From contig NZ_JAAVUZ010000001.1 in the NCBI RefSeq assembly GCF_018449675.1, positions 1 to 64,000 of the forward strand: a stretch of DNA of 64,000 nt. Direction: 5' to 3'. Positions within the stretch are counted from its first letter, which is position 1, and each line of letters starts with the position of its first letter. Positions 1 through 8,468 of the stretch are shown here, one piece after another. Made by a program: the position numbers and the translations under genes. The notes under the pieces were generated by a model. The model made no database searches, had not been told where the DNA came from, and worked only from the letters and a program-made list of their open reading frames with translations. Source of the DNA: Glaciihabitans sp. dw_435. Its GTDB lineage: Bacteria > Actinomycetota > Actinomycetes > Actinomycetales > Microbacteriaceae.

Positions 1-116
1 TCGCCCGGAACCGCCTAACTCGCCCGTTTTCTGAGCGGAGAGGCTGCGGGGCCGTGCGCGCGGATTGTGACGGGATGTTTCGGAATCGTGAACATCGCCG
101 GGGAAAGTTGGCGAGT

Positions 117-136
117 CTGTATGTAGCTGTATACAG
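117..136. promoter_or_regulatory. Putative GntR operator upstream of thiM operon
   Basis: A perfect 10-bp palindrome, CTGTATACAG, occupies 127-136 and is preceded directly by the near copy CTGTATGTAG (117-126). TGTATACA-type palindromes are typical sites for FadR/VanR-branch GntR repressors, and a GntR gene closes the operon that begins 40 bp downstream. That this is the autoregulatory site is inference. No TPP riboswitch-like sequence was seen in the 173 nt before thiM. Confidence 0.5.
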
Positions 137-173
137 TTGCGAGCACGCCTCGCCCGAATTCTAGGAGACCCCC

Positions 174-965
174 ATGCAGACCAAGACCTGGCAGGACACC
201 GACGTTCAGGAGGGTTTCGCGGCCATTCGCTCCGAGGCCCCGTTCATCTACGGGCTCACCAACTACATTGCCGCGAACCTCAGCGCGAACGTTCTGCTCG
301 CCGCGGGAGCGGGTCCGGCGATAGGCACCGCGGTCGACTGGATCTCGACCTTCCCGGCGGGCGCGGCCGGTGTGTGGATCAACGGGGCGACCCTGATGAC
401 CAGTTCGGCCGACGATGTTCGCACGGTCGCCCGCACCGCGCACGAAGCGGGCACGCCGTGGGTGCTCGACCCCGTGGCCGTCGGCTCGGGAGCACCCGAG
501 TACGACGCAGTCATCCGCTCCCTGCTTGAATTCAAGCCAGCCATCATCCGCGGCAATGCCAGTGAGCTGATCGCGCTCAGCGGCGGCATCGCCGGTGGCA
601 AGGGCGTCGAGACGACTGCCTCCTCGGACGAGGCGCTCGAGGTCGTCGTCGAGCTCGCCCGCGCGACCGGTGCCGTGGTCGCCGTGAGCGGACCAACCGA
701 TTACATCTCGGATGGCACGACGACGGTCGCGATTCCCGGGGGAGACGTTCGCCTCACGCAGGTCACCGGCGCAGGCTGCAGCCTCGGCGCACTCTGCGCC
801 GGAGCGGTGGGTGCGCTCGGGGATCCGCTTCTCGCCGCCATCGTCGGGCACGCCGCATTCGCCCGCGCCGCCGAACTGGCCGGAGCCCGCACCAAGGGCA
901 CGGGCGAGTTCGCCGTCGCCCTCGTCGACGAGCTGTCGCAGCTGGGCCTGGTCGCCCATGAGTGA
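174..965 (+). CDS. thiM: Hydroxyethylthiazole kinase ThiM
   Basis: Phosphorylates 4-methyl-5-(2-hydroxyethyl)thiazole in thiamine salvage; cytoplasmic. The 263-residue product has the usual ThiM length and ribokinase-like fold signatures: an N-terminal TNYI/AANLSANVLLAAG/P segment, DPVAVG, the GNASE motif (about residues 125-130) and the VTGAGC anion-hole/catalytic Cys motif with Cys202. AGGAG lies 7-12 nt before the ATG. It is the first gene of a tight operon and overlaps the next gene by 8 bp. No thiE, thiD or thiamine transporter follows; the neighbours are a flavin monooxygenase, two rhodanese proteins, an amidase and RidA, so its job here may be to prime a thiazole alcohol for degradation rather than only to salvage it (inference). 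Confidence 0.93.
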   Translation: MQTKTWQDTDVQEGFAAIRSEAPFIYGLTNYIAANLSANVLLAAGAGPAIGTAVDWISTFPAGAAGVWINGATLMTSSADDVRTVARTAHEAGTPWVLDPVAVGSGAPEYDAVIRSLLEFKPAIIRGNASELIALSGGIAGGKGVETTASSDEALEVVVELARATGAVVAVSGPTDYISDGTTTVAIPGGDVRLTQVTGAGCSLGALCAGAVGALGDPLLAAIVGHAAFARAAELAGARTKGTGEFAVALVDELSQLGLVAHE

Positions 966-2412
966 GACTCCCCGCAGGATGCACCTCGCCGCGTTCATGA
1001 ACGCGGGCCCGCAGGGCACCGTCGGCTGGCGCCACGCCAACGCCGGTGACGGCTTTCTCACGATGGCCCACTACGCCCACATCGCGCGGGTGCTCGAGGA
1101 CGCGCGGTTCGACATGGTCTTCGTCCCCGACTCGCTCGCCGTGCCGCGCAGCCTCGGGAATTCATTCTCGCCCGCCGTCCAGTGGGGCTCGGGCACGCCC
1201 CGCCTCGACCCGATTCCCGTGATCACGATCATGGCAGCAGCCACCACGCACCTCGGCGTCGCGGCCACCATGTCGACCGGTTACCAGGAACCGTTCAACC
1301 TCGCCCGGTCCCTCGGCACGCTCGACCACCTGACGGGTGGGCGCTCGGGATGGAACGTGGTGACGAGTTTCCAGGACGCCGAGGCTCAGAACTACGGACA
1401 GGACGCCCTGCCCGACCGCGAGACCCGCTACGAGCGCGCCGAGGAGTTTCTCGAGGTCGCTACGCGACTGTGGGACAGCTGGTCGGATGACGCGCTGGTG
1501 CTCGACAAGTCGTCCGGGATCTTCGGACGCCCGCAGGAGGTCGAGGCCATCGACCACGAGGGCACGTACTTCAAGGTGCAGGGGCCCCTTGGGGTGCCGC
1601 GCGTTCCCCAGGGCTACCCGGTGATCATCCAGGCCGGGGCATCGCCCGCCGGCCGCGACTTTGCGTCGCGCTGGGCCGACGTCGTCTTCTGCAGCCACGA
1701 GTCGCTCGAGTCCGCGATCGCGTTCTACGCCGATATGAAGCAGCGCGCTGCCTCTCACGGCCGCGACCCCGACCAGCTCAAGATCCTCCCGGCCGCCACG
1801 ACCATCGTCGGCACCGACGTGCGTGACGCCATGTCCAAGCACGAGGCGTTCGCCGATCTCGTCTCGGTCGAGGCCGGCCTGTCCCGGTTGGCGTACCACG
1901 TGAACGTCGACCTCACCCAGTACGACCTCGACGGACCGCTGCCCTCGCTCGAGGTCGTCGGCGTGGAAGGCCACTACCGCGAGGTCGTCGAGTTCGCCGA
2001 GCGCGAGAAGCTCAGCATCCGCGAGATCGGACGCTGGTACGGCGCCCGCACCGAGGGAAGCATGATCGGGTCCGCCGTCGACATCGCCGACAACATGGAG
2101 CTCTGGATGGACAGCGGCGCCGCCGACGGCTTCATGATCCAGGCGACACATGTGCCGGCGGCCTTCGAGGACTTCGCCGAGCATGTGGTGCCCGAGCTGC
2201 AGCGCCGCGGGCTGCTGCGCACCGAGTACGAGGGCGCGACCCTGCGCGAGAACCTCGGGCTCGCCCGGCCCGAGCGGGGGGAGTGGCGCAACCGCGCGGC
2301 ATCCGCCAAGGCAGCCTCGACGGGCAGTGAAGCCGAGCCGCCCGCGCCAGCCGAACCGGCTGCACCGGCCGAACCGGCTGAACCAGCAGAACCCGCCGGA
2401 GCCACCGAATGA
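958..2412 (+). CDS. FMN-dependent monooxygenase, NtaA/SnaA/DszA family
   Basis: Luciferase-like two-component flavin monooxygenase (484 aa) expected to use reduced FMN from a separate reductase to hydroxylate or cleave a C-N or C-S bond. Family marks include the N-terminal LAAFMNAGPQ, the GGRSGWNVVTS motif, AQNYG, the RYERAEEFL helix, and VIIQAGASPAGRDFA. The ATG at 958 (MSETPRRMHLAAF) overlaps the thiM stop and agrees with homologous N termini; the longer upstream open frame is an artefact. The last 40 residues are a low-complexity Pro-Ala-Glu tail absent from typical members. NtaA, SnaA, DszA and RutA-like enzymes act on aminopolycarboxylates, pristinamycin, dibenzothiophene sulfone and uracil respectively; the substrate here is unknown. 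A paralogue is at 56944-58245. Confidence 0.9.
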   Translation: MSETPRRMHLAAFMNAGPQGTVGWRHANAGDGFLTMAHYAHIARVLEDARFDMVFVPDSLAVPRSLGNSFSPAVQWGSGTPRLDPIPVITIMAAATTHLGVAATMSTGYQEPFNLARSLGTLDHLTGGRSGWNVVTSFQDAEAQNYGQDALPDRETRYERAEEFLEVATRLWDSWSDDALVLDKSSGIFGRPQEVEAIDHEGTYFKVQGPLGVPRVPQGYPVIIQAGASPAGRDFASRWADVVFCSHESLESAIAFYADMKQRAASHGRDPDQLKILPAATTIVGTDVRDAMSKHEAFADLVSVEAGLSRLAYHVNVDLTQYDLDGPLPSLEVVGVEGHYREVVEFAEREKLSIREIGRWYGARTEGSMIGSAVDIADNMELWMDSGAADGFMIQATHVPAAFEDFAEHVVPELQRRGLLRTEYEGATLRENLGLARPERGEWRNRAASAKAASTGSEAEPPAPAEPAAPAEPAEPAEPAGATE

Positions 2413-3296
2413 CCGCCCTCGAGCTCCCCGGCGCCCTCGTCACGGCCGAGTGGCTGCAGGGCCACCTCGACGAGGTGATCGTCCTCGACGCGACCATCGT
2501 GCGCACCCCGAATGACGCGGGCAAGACCCAGTTCGCCGACGGCTCCGGCGAGTTCGCCGAGGAACACATCGCGGGGGCGCTCTTCGCGGACGTGTTTGAC
2601 GCCTTCTCCGACGCATCCGCTCCCTTCCTCTTTACGCGCCCCAGCGCCGAGCACTTGCAGGCCACCATGCGCGCGCTCGGCGTCGACACCACCTCGACGG
2701 TGGTCGTGTACGACCGGCTCAGCACCGCGTGGGCCGCGCGCATCTGGTGGGTGCTGCGCTCGTTCGGCTTCACCCGGGTCGCGGTGCTCGACGGCGGGCT
2801 TCGCTCGTGGAAGGACGCCGGCGGCCCCACCGAATCCGGCCCCGGCCGCACCCCCGAGACCCCCGGCACCTTCGAGGCCTTCGAGCTCGACGGCTTCTTC
2901 GTCGACATCGAGCGCATGAAGCTCATTGCCACCGGGGTCGACACCACCCCGACTCTCGCGGGCGTGCGTCACGCCGAGTTCACCGGAGAGGGCGGCGGCG
3001 ATCGCCCCGGCCACATCCCGAACACCCGCAGCCTGCCGTTCCCCGATCTGCTCGACGACGACGGACTCATCTCGGTCGCCAAGACCCGCCTCGCCCTCGA
3101 CGCCCACGACCTCGGCGCCGAACCCGAGACGATCCTCTACTGCGGCGGCGCCATCAATGCGTCGGGCCTCGCCCTCGCGCTGACCGTGGCCGGGCAGACC
3201 GGCCTTACGATCTACGACGGCTCCCTCAACGAGTGGAAGGCCGACCCCGCCCTGCCCCTCGTGACCGGCGACGACGAGCGCGCGGCCGCCGAGTGA
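2409..3296 (+). CDS. Rhodanese-type sulfurtransferase (SseA-like)
   Basis: Two-domain thiosulfate/3-mercaptopyruvate sulfurtransferase of 295 aa. The first domain (about 10-145) contains VLDAT, the EEHIAGA motif and VVVYD; the second (about 170-285) contains GHIPN and the active-site loop YCGGAINASG with Cys245 as the persulfide-bearing residue. It starts within the stop of the monooxygenase gene (ATGA overlap) and overlaps the amidase gene by 4 bp, so it is translationally coupled to both. It probably accepts sulfur released by the operon's oxidative chemistry; the exact donor (thiosulfate, mercaptopyruvate or another sulfane) cannot be read from sequence. Confidence 0.9.
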   Translation: MTALELPGALVTAEWLQGHLDEVIVLDATIVRTPNDAGKTQFADGSGEFAEEHIAGALFADVFDAFSDASAPFLFTRPSAEHLQATMRALGVDTTSTVVVYDRLSTAWAARIWWVLRSFGFTRVAVLDGGLRSWKDAGGPTESGPGRTPETPGTFEAFELDGFFVDIERMKLIATGVDTTPTLAGVRHAEFTGEGGGDRPGHIPNTRSLPFPDLLDDDGLISVAKTRLALDAHDLGAEPETILYCGGAINASGLALALTVAGQTGLTIYDGSLNEWKADPALPLVTGDDERAAAE

Positions 3297-4645
3297 CAGC
3301 CGTCGATTTCAGGACGGTGGATGCCTCGGGCCTCCGCCACGCCTACGCGTCGGGCGACACCACCCCCTCCGACATCGCCGAGATCGCGCTCGAGCGAGCC
3401 CACGCGGCGAGCGATCTCTACAACGCGATCGCCAGCATCGACGAACCCGGAACCCGCGAGGCCGCCGCGGCGAGCACCCGCCGCTGGCGTGACGGGGAGC
3501 CCCTGAGCGACCTCGACGGGGTGCCCATCACGTTCAAGGACAGCTTCCACGTGAAGGGCATGCCGCGCTGGCACGGCACCGCGATCAACACCGGCGTGAT
3601 CTCCCCGAACGACGCGGCACCCGTGCGCCGGGCCCGCGGAGCCGGGATGCTCGTCGTCGCCAAGACCACGATGCCCGACTACGCCATGCTCATGTCTGGT
3701 CTCAGCTCGCAACACGGGGTGATCCGCAACGCCTGGGATACCGCCACCAACACGGGAGGGTCGAGCGCGGGCGCCGGTCCGAGCGTGGCCGCGGGCGTGG
3801 CATCCATCGCCGTTGGCACCGACATGGTCGGATCCGTGCGGGTGCCGGCAGCGCTCAGCGGGCTGGCGTCACTCAAGCCGACCCAGGGGCGCATCGCCTA
3901 CGACCCGGCCGGCGACTACCGCAGCGCCGGACCGATGGCCACCACGATCGATGACGTCGAGTCCGCCCTGCGGGTGCTCGGCCGCCACGATCCGCTCGAT
4001 CTCTACGCGTTGCCCGGCCGTTACGAGAGCCCGGCCACCGCGCGCACCGACCTCTCCGGCGTGACGGTCGGCGTACTGCGCGACCTCGGTGCCACTCTCG
4101 TCGACATTGCGGATCTGGATGTCGGGGAGCGCGACTATGAGGCGATCTACTGGTTCATGATCGACAAGGGTCTTCCCGATTACCTCGCGCAGTCGGCCGC
4201 CGCGCGCGGACGCATCCTGCCCGTGGTGGGGGAGATGCTGGAGGGATCACTGATGCGGTCCGCGGCATCCGCTGCCCTCGACGCACATCGCGTGGCCGTG
4301 GCCACCGAGACGGTGCGTCGCCAGCTCGCGCCGTTCGACTACGTGCTGTCGCCGGTGCTGCCGGTGCGGGCGTTCCCGGCGACGGACGTCAGCCCCGATC
4401 CGGACGACGCGATGGCCCACATGGGGTTCGCCGCCTGGTTCAACAGGCTGGCGACACCGGCCGGAACGGTGCCGGTGCTCGACCTCGGCGACGGGCTGTG
4501 CCCGGTGAGCGTGCAGATCGCGGGCGCGCGGTTTGACGACGGGGGAGTGCTGCAGGTGCTGCGGCTGCTGGAGCAGCGGCGAGGATTCGAGGTGCACTAT
4601 CCGGTGTGCCATCCCGTGGTCGCGACCGACGGGGAGCAGCGGTGA
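3293..4645 (+). CDS. Amidase, amidase-signature family
   Basis: Hydrolyses a carboxamide or related acyl-N bond. The 450-aa protein shows the complete Ser-cisSer-Lys triad: Lys82 in the FKDS motif, Ser157 in GGSSAG and nucleophile Ser181 in GTDMVGSVR; the 24-residue spacing of the two serines matches the family. The GTG at 3293 overlaps the sulfurtransferase stop (GTGA) and places the start just before the first helix; a much longer upstream open frame is read-through of a shadow frame. Its position between a ring-oxidising monooxygenase and RidA recalls the amidohydrolase step of pyrimidine ring degradation. The substrate is unknown. Confidence 0.9.
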   Translation: MTAVDFRTVDASGLRHAYASGDTTPSDIAEIALERAHAASDLYNAIASIDEPGTREAAAASTRRWRDGEPLSDLDGVPITFKDSFHVKGMPRWHGTAINTGVISPNDAAPVRRARGAGMLVVAKTTMPDYAMLMSGLSSQHGVIRNAWDTATNTGGSSAGAGPSVAAGVASIAVGTDMVGSVRVPAALSGLASLKPTQGRIAYDPAGDYRSAGPMATTIDDVESALRVLGRHDPLDLYALPGRYESPATARTDLSGVTVGVLRDLGATLVDIADLDVGERDYEAIYWFMIDKGLPDYLAQSAAARGRILPVVGEMLEGSLMRSAASAALDAHRVAVATETVRRQLAPFDYVLSPVLPVRAFPATDVSPDPDDAMAHMGFAAWFNRLATPAGTVPVLDLGDGLCPVSVQIAGARFDDGGVLQVLRLLEQRRGFEVHYPVCHPVVATDGEQR

Positions 4646-5073
4646 CGCGGCTCATCTCGTCCGGGTCGCCGTGGGAGGCCGAGCTCGGCTACAGCCGGGC
4701 CGTGGTCAGCGGCGGGTTCGTGTTCGTGTCGGGCAGCTCGGGGCTGGTGCGCGGTGGCGCGGATGCCGGCACCGCCGCCGAGCAGCTCACCGTCGCGATC
4801 GGCAAGATCGAGGCGGCGCTGGCGGAAGCGGGATGCACCCTCGCCGATGTCGTCTCGACGCGGGTGTACCTCACCGACGAGGCAGACTGGGAAGAAGTCG
4901 GCCGGGCGCATGGTTCGGTATTTCGAGACATCCGCCCCGCACTGTCCATGGTGCAGGTCGCGCGGTTGATCGATCCACTGATGAAAATCGAGATAGAAGC
5001 GGTGGCTGTCGCCACGGCGATGCCCGTTGTGTCGGCCGTTAGTGCCACCAGAACAGAAGGAGACCGCGCATGA
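4642..5073 (+). CDS. RidA/YjgF family enamine/imine deaminase-like protein
   Basis: 143-aa RidA-fold protein. The core PWEAELGYSRAVVSGGFVFVSGSSG and the C-terminal stretch with STRVYLTD and the RPALSMVQVARL segment follow the family; RidA proteins hydrolyse reactive enamines/imines, and RutC has an analogous role in uracil catabolism. The GTG at 4642 overlaps the amidase stop and gives the normal RidA N terminus. The classical catalytic Arg of archetypal RidA (in the PxR segment) is present as RPALSM. It is followed by the reductase gene with an ATGA overlap. Likely cleans up an unstable amino intermediate of the operon's pathway (inference). Confidence 0.88.
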   Translation: MTRLISSGSPWEAELGYSRAVVSGGFVFVSGSSGLVRGGADAGTAAEQLTVAIGKIEAALAEAGCTLADVVSTRVYLTDEADWEEVGRAHGSVFRDIRPALSMVQVARLIDPLMKIEIEAVAVATAMPVVSAVSATRTEGDRA

Positions 5074-6722
5074 AGGTCATCATCATCGGCGGAGTCGCCG
5101 GCGGCATGAGCGCCGCAACCCGCCTGCGACGCAACCGCGAGGACGCCGAGATCGTGGTGCTGGAGCGCGGCCAGAACGTGTCGTTCGCCAACTGCGGCCT
5201 GCCGTACCACATCGGTGGTTTCATCGAGGATCGCGAGTCACTGCTGCTCAACAGCCCGACGAGCCTCGCCGCCCGGTTCCGGCTCGACGTGCGCGTCGGT
5301 GCCGAGGTCGTGGGGGTGCACACCGCGGCGAAGTTCGTCACCGTGCGCGACCGCGCGACGGGCGTGACCACCACCGAGAGCTACGACTCGCTCGTGATCT
5401 CCACCGGCGCCTCGGCGCTGAAGCCCACCTTCGCGAGCGACCTCCCGCTGCGCACGCTGCGCGACCTGGATGACCTCGACGCGATCATGGCTGACCTGCC
5501 CCCGGTCGGCGAGGGCGGCAACGCGCTCGTGGTCGGTGCCGGCTTCGTCGGACTCGAGGCCGTCGAAAACCTGCGGGAGCGCGGGATGACCGTGACCCTG
5601 GTCAGTCGCGGACCGCAGGTGCTGAGCTCCTTCGACCCGGAGATGGCAGTGCTGGTGCTCGAGCAGCTGCGCGCCAGCGGCGCCACCGTGCACCTGGACG
5701 CCACCGTCGACCGCATCGAGGGCGGCGCCGCCCACCTCTCGGATGGCACGGCCATCCCCACCTCGTTCGTGTTTGCTGCCGTGGGAGTTCGACCCGAGTC
5801 GGCGCTCGCCGTGGAGGCGGGAATCGCCGTCGGCCCGGACGGCGGGATCCGCGTCGACGAGCAGCAGCGCACCAGCGCGGACGGGGTGTTCGCCGTCGGT
5901 GACGTCGCCCAGAAGAAGGGATGGGTGTCGTCCGAGGAGGCAACCGTGCCGTTCGCCGGCCTCGCCAACAAGGAGGGCCGTCTCGCCGCAGACGTCATCG
6001 CGGGCATCGCGCGTCCGTACCGGGCCGCGCTCGGTACCGCCATCGTGGAAAGCTGCGGCATCGTGGCCGCCCGGACCGGACGGTCGGAGACCGAGCTGCG
6101 GGCCGGGGGGCGCGCGGCACGGGTCATCCACACCCATCCCAGTAACCACGCGACCTACTATCCCGGGGCGACGATGCTGTCGATCAAGCTGCTCGTCGAC
6201 CCGGAGGACGACAGCATTCTCGGCGCGCAGGTGGTTGGGCACGAGGGTGTCGACAAGCGCATCGACGTGATCGCGACGGCGATGGCCGGAGGCATGACCG
6301 CGTCGTCCCTCGCGGAACTCGAGCTGGCGTACGCGCCGCAGTTCGGCTCGGCGAAGGACCCGGTGAACATGCTGGGCTACATCGACGGCAACATGGCGCG
6401 CGGCGAAGACCCCACGCTGCAGTGGCACGAACTGGACGAGCGGCTGGCCGAGGGATGGATGCTTCTGGACGTGCGGATGCCCGGACAGTTGAAGGAGGGG
6501 TCCATCCCGGGATCGCTGCACGTGTCGCTTCCGGAGCTGCGCGCGAACCTCGAGCAACTGCGGGGCCGCCAGGTCGTCGTGCACTGCCGCGTCGGCCAGA
6601 ACTCGCACAACGCCCAGCGCATCCTGCTGCAGAACGGGATCGAGGCCGTGAATCTCGACGGCGGCTTCCTCACCTGGCGCGACGGCATGGCGACGCGGGT
6701 CGGCAGTAAGATCGCGGGATGA
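5070..6722 (+). CDS. CoA-disulfide reductase-like FAD oxidoreductase fused to rhodanese
   Basis: 550-aa class of single-Cys pyridine nucleotide-disulfide oxidoreductase with a C-terminal rhodanese domain (CoADR-RHD/Npsr type). The N-terminal FAD site is IIIGGVAGGMSAA; the redox Cys42 sits in FANCGLPYH; a second Rossmann motif VVGAGFVGLEAVE binds NAD(P)H; the dimer domain spans about 325-450. Residues 455-545 form a rhodanese domain with active Cys506 in VHCRVGQNSH. Such fusions reduce CoA or protein persulfides and polysulfides. In this operon it pairs with the SseA-like sulfurtransferase, which strongly suggests that the pathway releases sulfane sulfur. Overlaps both neighbours by 4 bp. Confidence 0.92.
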   Translation: MKVIIIGGVAGGMSAATRLRRNREDAEIVVLERGQNVSFANCGLPYHIGGFIEDRESLLLNSPTSLAARFRLDVRVGAEVVGVHTAAKFVTVRDRATGVTTTESYDSLVISTGASALKPTFASDLPLRTLRDLDDLDAIMADLPPVGEGGNALVVGAGFVGLEAVENLRERGMTVTLVSRGPQVLSSFDPEMAVLVLEQLRASGATVHLDATVDRIEGGAAHLSDGTAIPTSFVFAAVGVRPESALAVEAGIAVGPDGGIRVDEQQRTSADGVFAVGDVAQKKGWVSSEEATVPFAGLANKEGRLAADVIAGIARPYRAALGTAIVESCGIVAARTGRSETELRAGGRAARVIHTHPSNHATYYPGATMLSIKLLVDPEDDSILGAQVVGHEGVDKRIDVIATAMAGGMTASSLAELELAYAPQFGSAKDPVNMLGYIDGNMARGEDPTLQWHELDERLAEGWMLLDVRMPGQLKEGSIPGSLHVSLPELRANLEQLRGRQVVVHCRVGQNSHNAQRILLQNGIEAVNLDGGFLTWRDGMATRVGSKIAG

Positions 6723-7366
6723 ACGCCCGGGACACCATTTACGACACCCTGAGGGATCGCCTTGTCTCGGGCTACTACGCGGACGACGCCCCGCTGATCC
6801 CGCTGCCGTTGAGCGAAGAGTTCGCCGTCTCCCGCACACCGGTGCGCGAGGCGCTCGGGCTGCTGGAGCGCGATGGGCTGCTGACGGCGACCCAGCGGGG
6901 CTTCACGATCCGTAAGCGCTCGGACGAGGAGATCCTCGAGATCTTCGAGGTGCGGGCCATTCTCGACAGTTCGTCGGCGTTCGCCGCGGCGACCCGGCGC
7001 AGCCCGATCGACATCGCGCGGCTGACCGAGCTGGTCGCCCGCGGACGCAGCGAGACCGATCCGGCGGGTGTGCGCCAGTCGTTCAACCTGTTCCACGACG
7101 CGCTGCGGCATGCTGCCCACAACGAGACGATCCTGACGCTGGTGCGCATGCTCGACGCGCAGGTGAAGATCAGTGCCCCGTGGAAGACCCAGATGGGCGA
7201 CCACACGTTCTCGCAGAGCAACGATGAGCACGAGCAGGTGCTCGAGGCGATCCGGGATGGCGACGGCGAGCTTGCCCGCACGCGGATGCTCGCGCACCTT
7301 GCCCACGACAGGGACACCCGCATCCTGCAGCTGGTGGCCCAGATGGCGCGGCCCGACGGGGTCTAG
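6719..7366 (+). CDS. GntR-family regulator (FadR/VanR branch)
   Basis: 215-aa transcription factor. Residues 1-65 form the winged helix-turn-helix (TIYDTLRDRLVSGYY, then VSRTPVREALGLLERDGLL and GFTIRKR), followed by an all-helical FCD ligand-binding domain with EIFEVRAILDSSSA, FHDALRHAAHN and a conserved HEQVLEAIRDGD helix; its Asp/His residues usually hold a metal used in ligand recognition. It is the last gene of the thiM operon, coupled by ATGA, so it is probably an autoregulator sensing a substrate or intermediate. The palindrome at 127-136 is its likely site. Confidence 0.9.
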   Translation: MNARDTIYDTLRDRLVSGYYADDAPLIPLPLSEEFAVSRTPVREALGLLERDGLLTATQRGFTIRKRSDEEILEIFEVRAILDSSSAFAAATRRSPIDIARLTELVARGRSETDPAGVRQSFNLFHDALRHAAHNETILTLVRMLDAQVKISAPWKTQMGDHTFSQSNDEHEQVLEAIRDGDGELARTRMLAHLAHDRDTRILQLVAQMARPDGV

Positions 7367-7378
7367 CCGCACGGGTCT

Positions 7379-7392
7379 AGCCCGACCGGGCT
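7379..7392. terminator. Weak palindrome between convergent genes
   Basis: AGCCCG-AC-CGGGCT forms a short perfect hairpin 13 nt after the GntR stop and 20 nt from the end of the convergent PPTase gene. It lacks a T tract, so it could at most be a weak bidirectional terminator. Confidence 0.25.
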
Positions 7393-7411
7393 TGGCCCGA
7401 CCACCGTCCCG

Positions 7412-8176
7412 CTAGCCGCCGCGCCGGTCGATCAGCGTCAGCAGCGGCGTTGTGCCGCTGACCACGGCGACTATGCCCGTGATGCCCGCGGCGGGCGCGA
7501 ACGGCATCAGGTGCGCCTCGCGCACGGGGAACGGCGCGGCAGCCCACCGCAGGAGCGTGGGCGCTGCCGTCGCGACGACCGATGGGCCCGCGGTCGTGCC
7601 GCTGGCCCGACCTGCGGATGACGCAGCGCGGGTGCGCTTGCCCGTGCTTGCCGGCTGCGTGCCGGCGGACTCCGTACCCACGTGCAGCGGCAGGCCCACC
7701 ACGACGTCGCGCGGGTCGATCCTCAGCCCGAGACCGGCGGCCTTCAGGACTGCTTCCTTCGCCGTCCAGTACGAGATGCGGGCCTGGGTGCGGTCGGATG
7801 ACCCGAGGCTGGCGATGATCGCGCGCTCCGAGTCATCCAGTGCAACGTCATCAAACCCTGCCCGCTCGATCGCGTCGGACGACTCGATATCGATGCCGAC
7901 GGGTCCGGCGAGCGTGACCGCGATGACGAGGATGTCCACGGCGCGGCTGAGGCTCACATGGATGCGGGCGCCATCGGGCGTGGGGCCCAGCACGACCGGT
8001 TGCCCGTGGTCGCCGCCGCAGTCGGCGCAGACCTGCTCGATCTGCACGGTGGCGGGGTCGACACCCGTGACTCCCGCGATGGTTGCCGCGAGGAGGGACC
8101 TATCGCCCTCGCGGGTGCCCGTGGCGTCGTGGATGACCACGGTGACGTCGGGTCGGTCGGTCGGGTGCACCATCAC
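7412..8176 (-). CDS. 4'-phosphopantetheinyl transferase superfamily protein
   Basis: Transfers 4'-phosphopantetheine from CoA to carrier proteins. Signatures in the about 254-aa product: CADCGGDHGQPVV near residue 55, VSLSRAVDILVIAV, the Mg-binding GPVGIDIES, and WTAKEAVLKAAGLGL, in the order of Sfp-type enzymes. The start is placed at the GTG at 8176: TACATT on the minus strand ends exactly 6 nt upstream and there is no Shine-Dalgarno, so the mRNA is probably leaderless; the adjacent ATG (8173) is an alternative. No NRPS or PKS gene is in the window, so its target is likely elsewhere. Convergent with the GntR gene. Confidence 0.85.
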   Translation of the reverse strand: MMVHPTDRPDVTVVIHDATGTREGDRSLLAATIAGVTGVDPATVQIEQVCADCGGDHGQPVVLGPTPDGARIHVSLSRAVDILVIAVTLAGPVGIDIESSDAIERAGFDDVALDDSERAIIASLGSSDRTQARISYWTAKEAVLKAAGLGLRIDPRDVVVGLPLHVGTESAGTQPASTGKRTRAASSAGRASGTTAGPSVVATAAPTLLRWAAAPFPVREAHLMPFAPAAGITGIVAVVSGTTPLLTLIDRRGG

Positions 8177-8350
8177 AGTGTCAATGTAACTCGCATCCGG
8201 GCGTCGTGGACCCCCTCCGCAGCCCCCGCAGTGGGGGTCTATTCCAGAACGTGATAACCAATAGTGTTTGGGGTGGGATGATCCGTCTGGACGGCGCAGC
8301 CCAAAAGCACGAGGAACGGCGTAAGCACCCCCCGGCTTGCGCCGTTTCGC

Positions 8351-8419
8351 CCGACGGTCGGCCCGCTGTGAGTCCGACGATCGGCCCGCCGTGCACCCGA
8401 CGATCGGCCCGCTGTACCC
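8351..8419. repeat. Three 23-bp tandem repeats
   Basis: Three consecutive 23-bp copies begin at 8351, 8374 and 8397; each starts CCGACG(A/G)TCGGCCCGC and contains the palindrome CCGACGATCGG (copies 2 and 3). They end 38 bp before the -10 box of the deoxyribosyltransferase gene, so they could be an upstream regulatory array or a simple slippage repeat. Confidence 0.8.
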
Positions 8420-8456
8420 CCGCTGCCGCCGCAACATCCGCGTAATGAGCGCGCCC

Positions 8457-8462
8457 TAGACT
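8457..8462 (+). promoter_or_regulatory. Leaderless -10 box
   Basis: TAGACT lies exactly 6 nt before the ATG at 8469 and there is no Shine-Dalgarno; the transcript probably begins at the start codon. Confidence 0.5.
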
Positions 8463-8468
8463 CGCCGA

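Noticed and set aside
1-173. TPP riboswitch upstream of thiM
   Set aside because: The conserved CUGAGA and ACCUGA elements are not present; the palindromic GntR-type site is the only clear element.
15-1061. Long minus-strand frame over thiM, and similar long antisense frames elsewhere
   Set aside because: They are GC-driven shadow frames of recognised genes, rich in Arg/Gly/Asp with no domain.
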